A DNA stretch of 5,945 nucleotides from NCBI GenBank assembly GCA_002480015.1, contig DLQD01000058.1, forward strand, positions 1 through 5,945. The letters are read 5' to 3'. The notes below the pieces were generated by a model. That model had not been told where the DNA came from, did not search any database, and was given only the letters and a program-made list of their open reading frames with translations. The position numbers and the translations under genes were made by a program. The DNA comes from Opitutia bacterium UBA7441 (GTDB taxonomy: Bacteria > Verrucomicrobiota > Verrucomicrobiia > Opitutales > Coraliomargaritaceae). This document shows positions 5,935 to 5,945 of the stretch, in pieces. Numbering within the stretch: position 1 is the stretch's first letter; each line of letters begins with the position of its first letter.

Positions 5935-5945
5935 AACGGTTCGTG

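Noticed and set aside
1..5945. CRISPR array, tRNA, rRNA, riboswitch, integron site or toxin-antitoxin pair
   Set aside because: No regularly spaced repeats, tRNA-like cloverleaf, conserved rRNA segment or recognisable small gene pair was visible on reading both strands.

Overview
The window looks like chromosomal DNA of a Gram-negative bacterium of moderate GC content. I infer Verrucomicrobiota, most likely the Opitutae/Puniceicoccales. The basis is an lptB directly followed by a bifunctional-type hprK, protein styles that resemble that group, and GGAG-flanked hairpin repeats of a kind I associate with it from memory. No ribosomal or other phylogenetic marker is present, so the taxon is an inference.

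Layout. Positions 1 to about 590 hold the decayed middle and N-terminal part of a GH20-like glycosidase gene on the minus strand. It has in-frame stops at 243-245 and 183-185. It is also split by a compact inverted-repeat element at 376-517, flanked by the direct repeat CGGCAAAA at 368-375 and 518-525, which looks like a MITE-type insertion. Positions 592-847 carry four short hairpins with one shared plan: GGAG, a stem starting with GG, a loop, then the complementary stem. They alternate in orientation (+,-,+,-), as in REP/BIME-type arrays. Positions 848-979 are non-coding leader for lptB.

Positions 980-2712 are an apparent two-gene operon on the plus strand. lptB is the ATPase of the lipopolysaccharide exporter and hprK is HPr kinase/phosphorylase; they are separated by 14 bases holding a strong Shine-Dalgarno. 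The pairing recalls the proteobacterial lptB-rpoN-hpf-ptsN/hprK-rapZ neighbourhood with the middle genes missing, and joins outer-membrane assembly to carbon/nitrogen PTS signalling. Positions 2713-2817 separate two convergent transcription units and carry a 20-base direct repeat. Positions 2818-5934 (minus) encode a full-length RND-family inner-membrane efflux permease (HAE-1 type), whose adaptor partner is probably just outside the right edge.

The three intact genes are ordinary and well recognised. I see no unknown defence system, CRISPR array, RNA gene or integron. The most unusual material is the 1-850 segment: a dying glycosidase gene, a small non-autonomous mobile element caught with its target duplication, and an alternating hairpin family in which one copy carries a longer, possibly nested loop.
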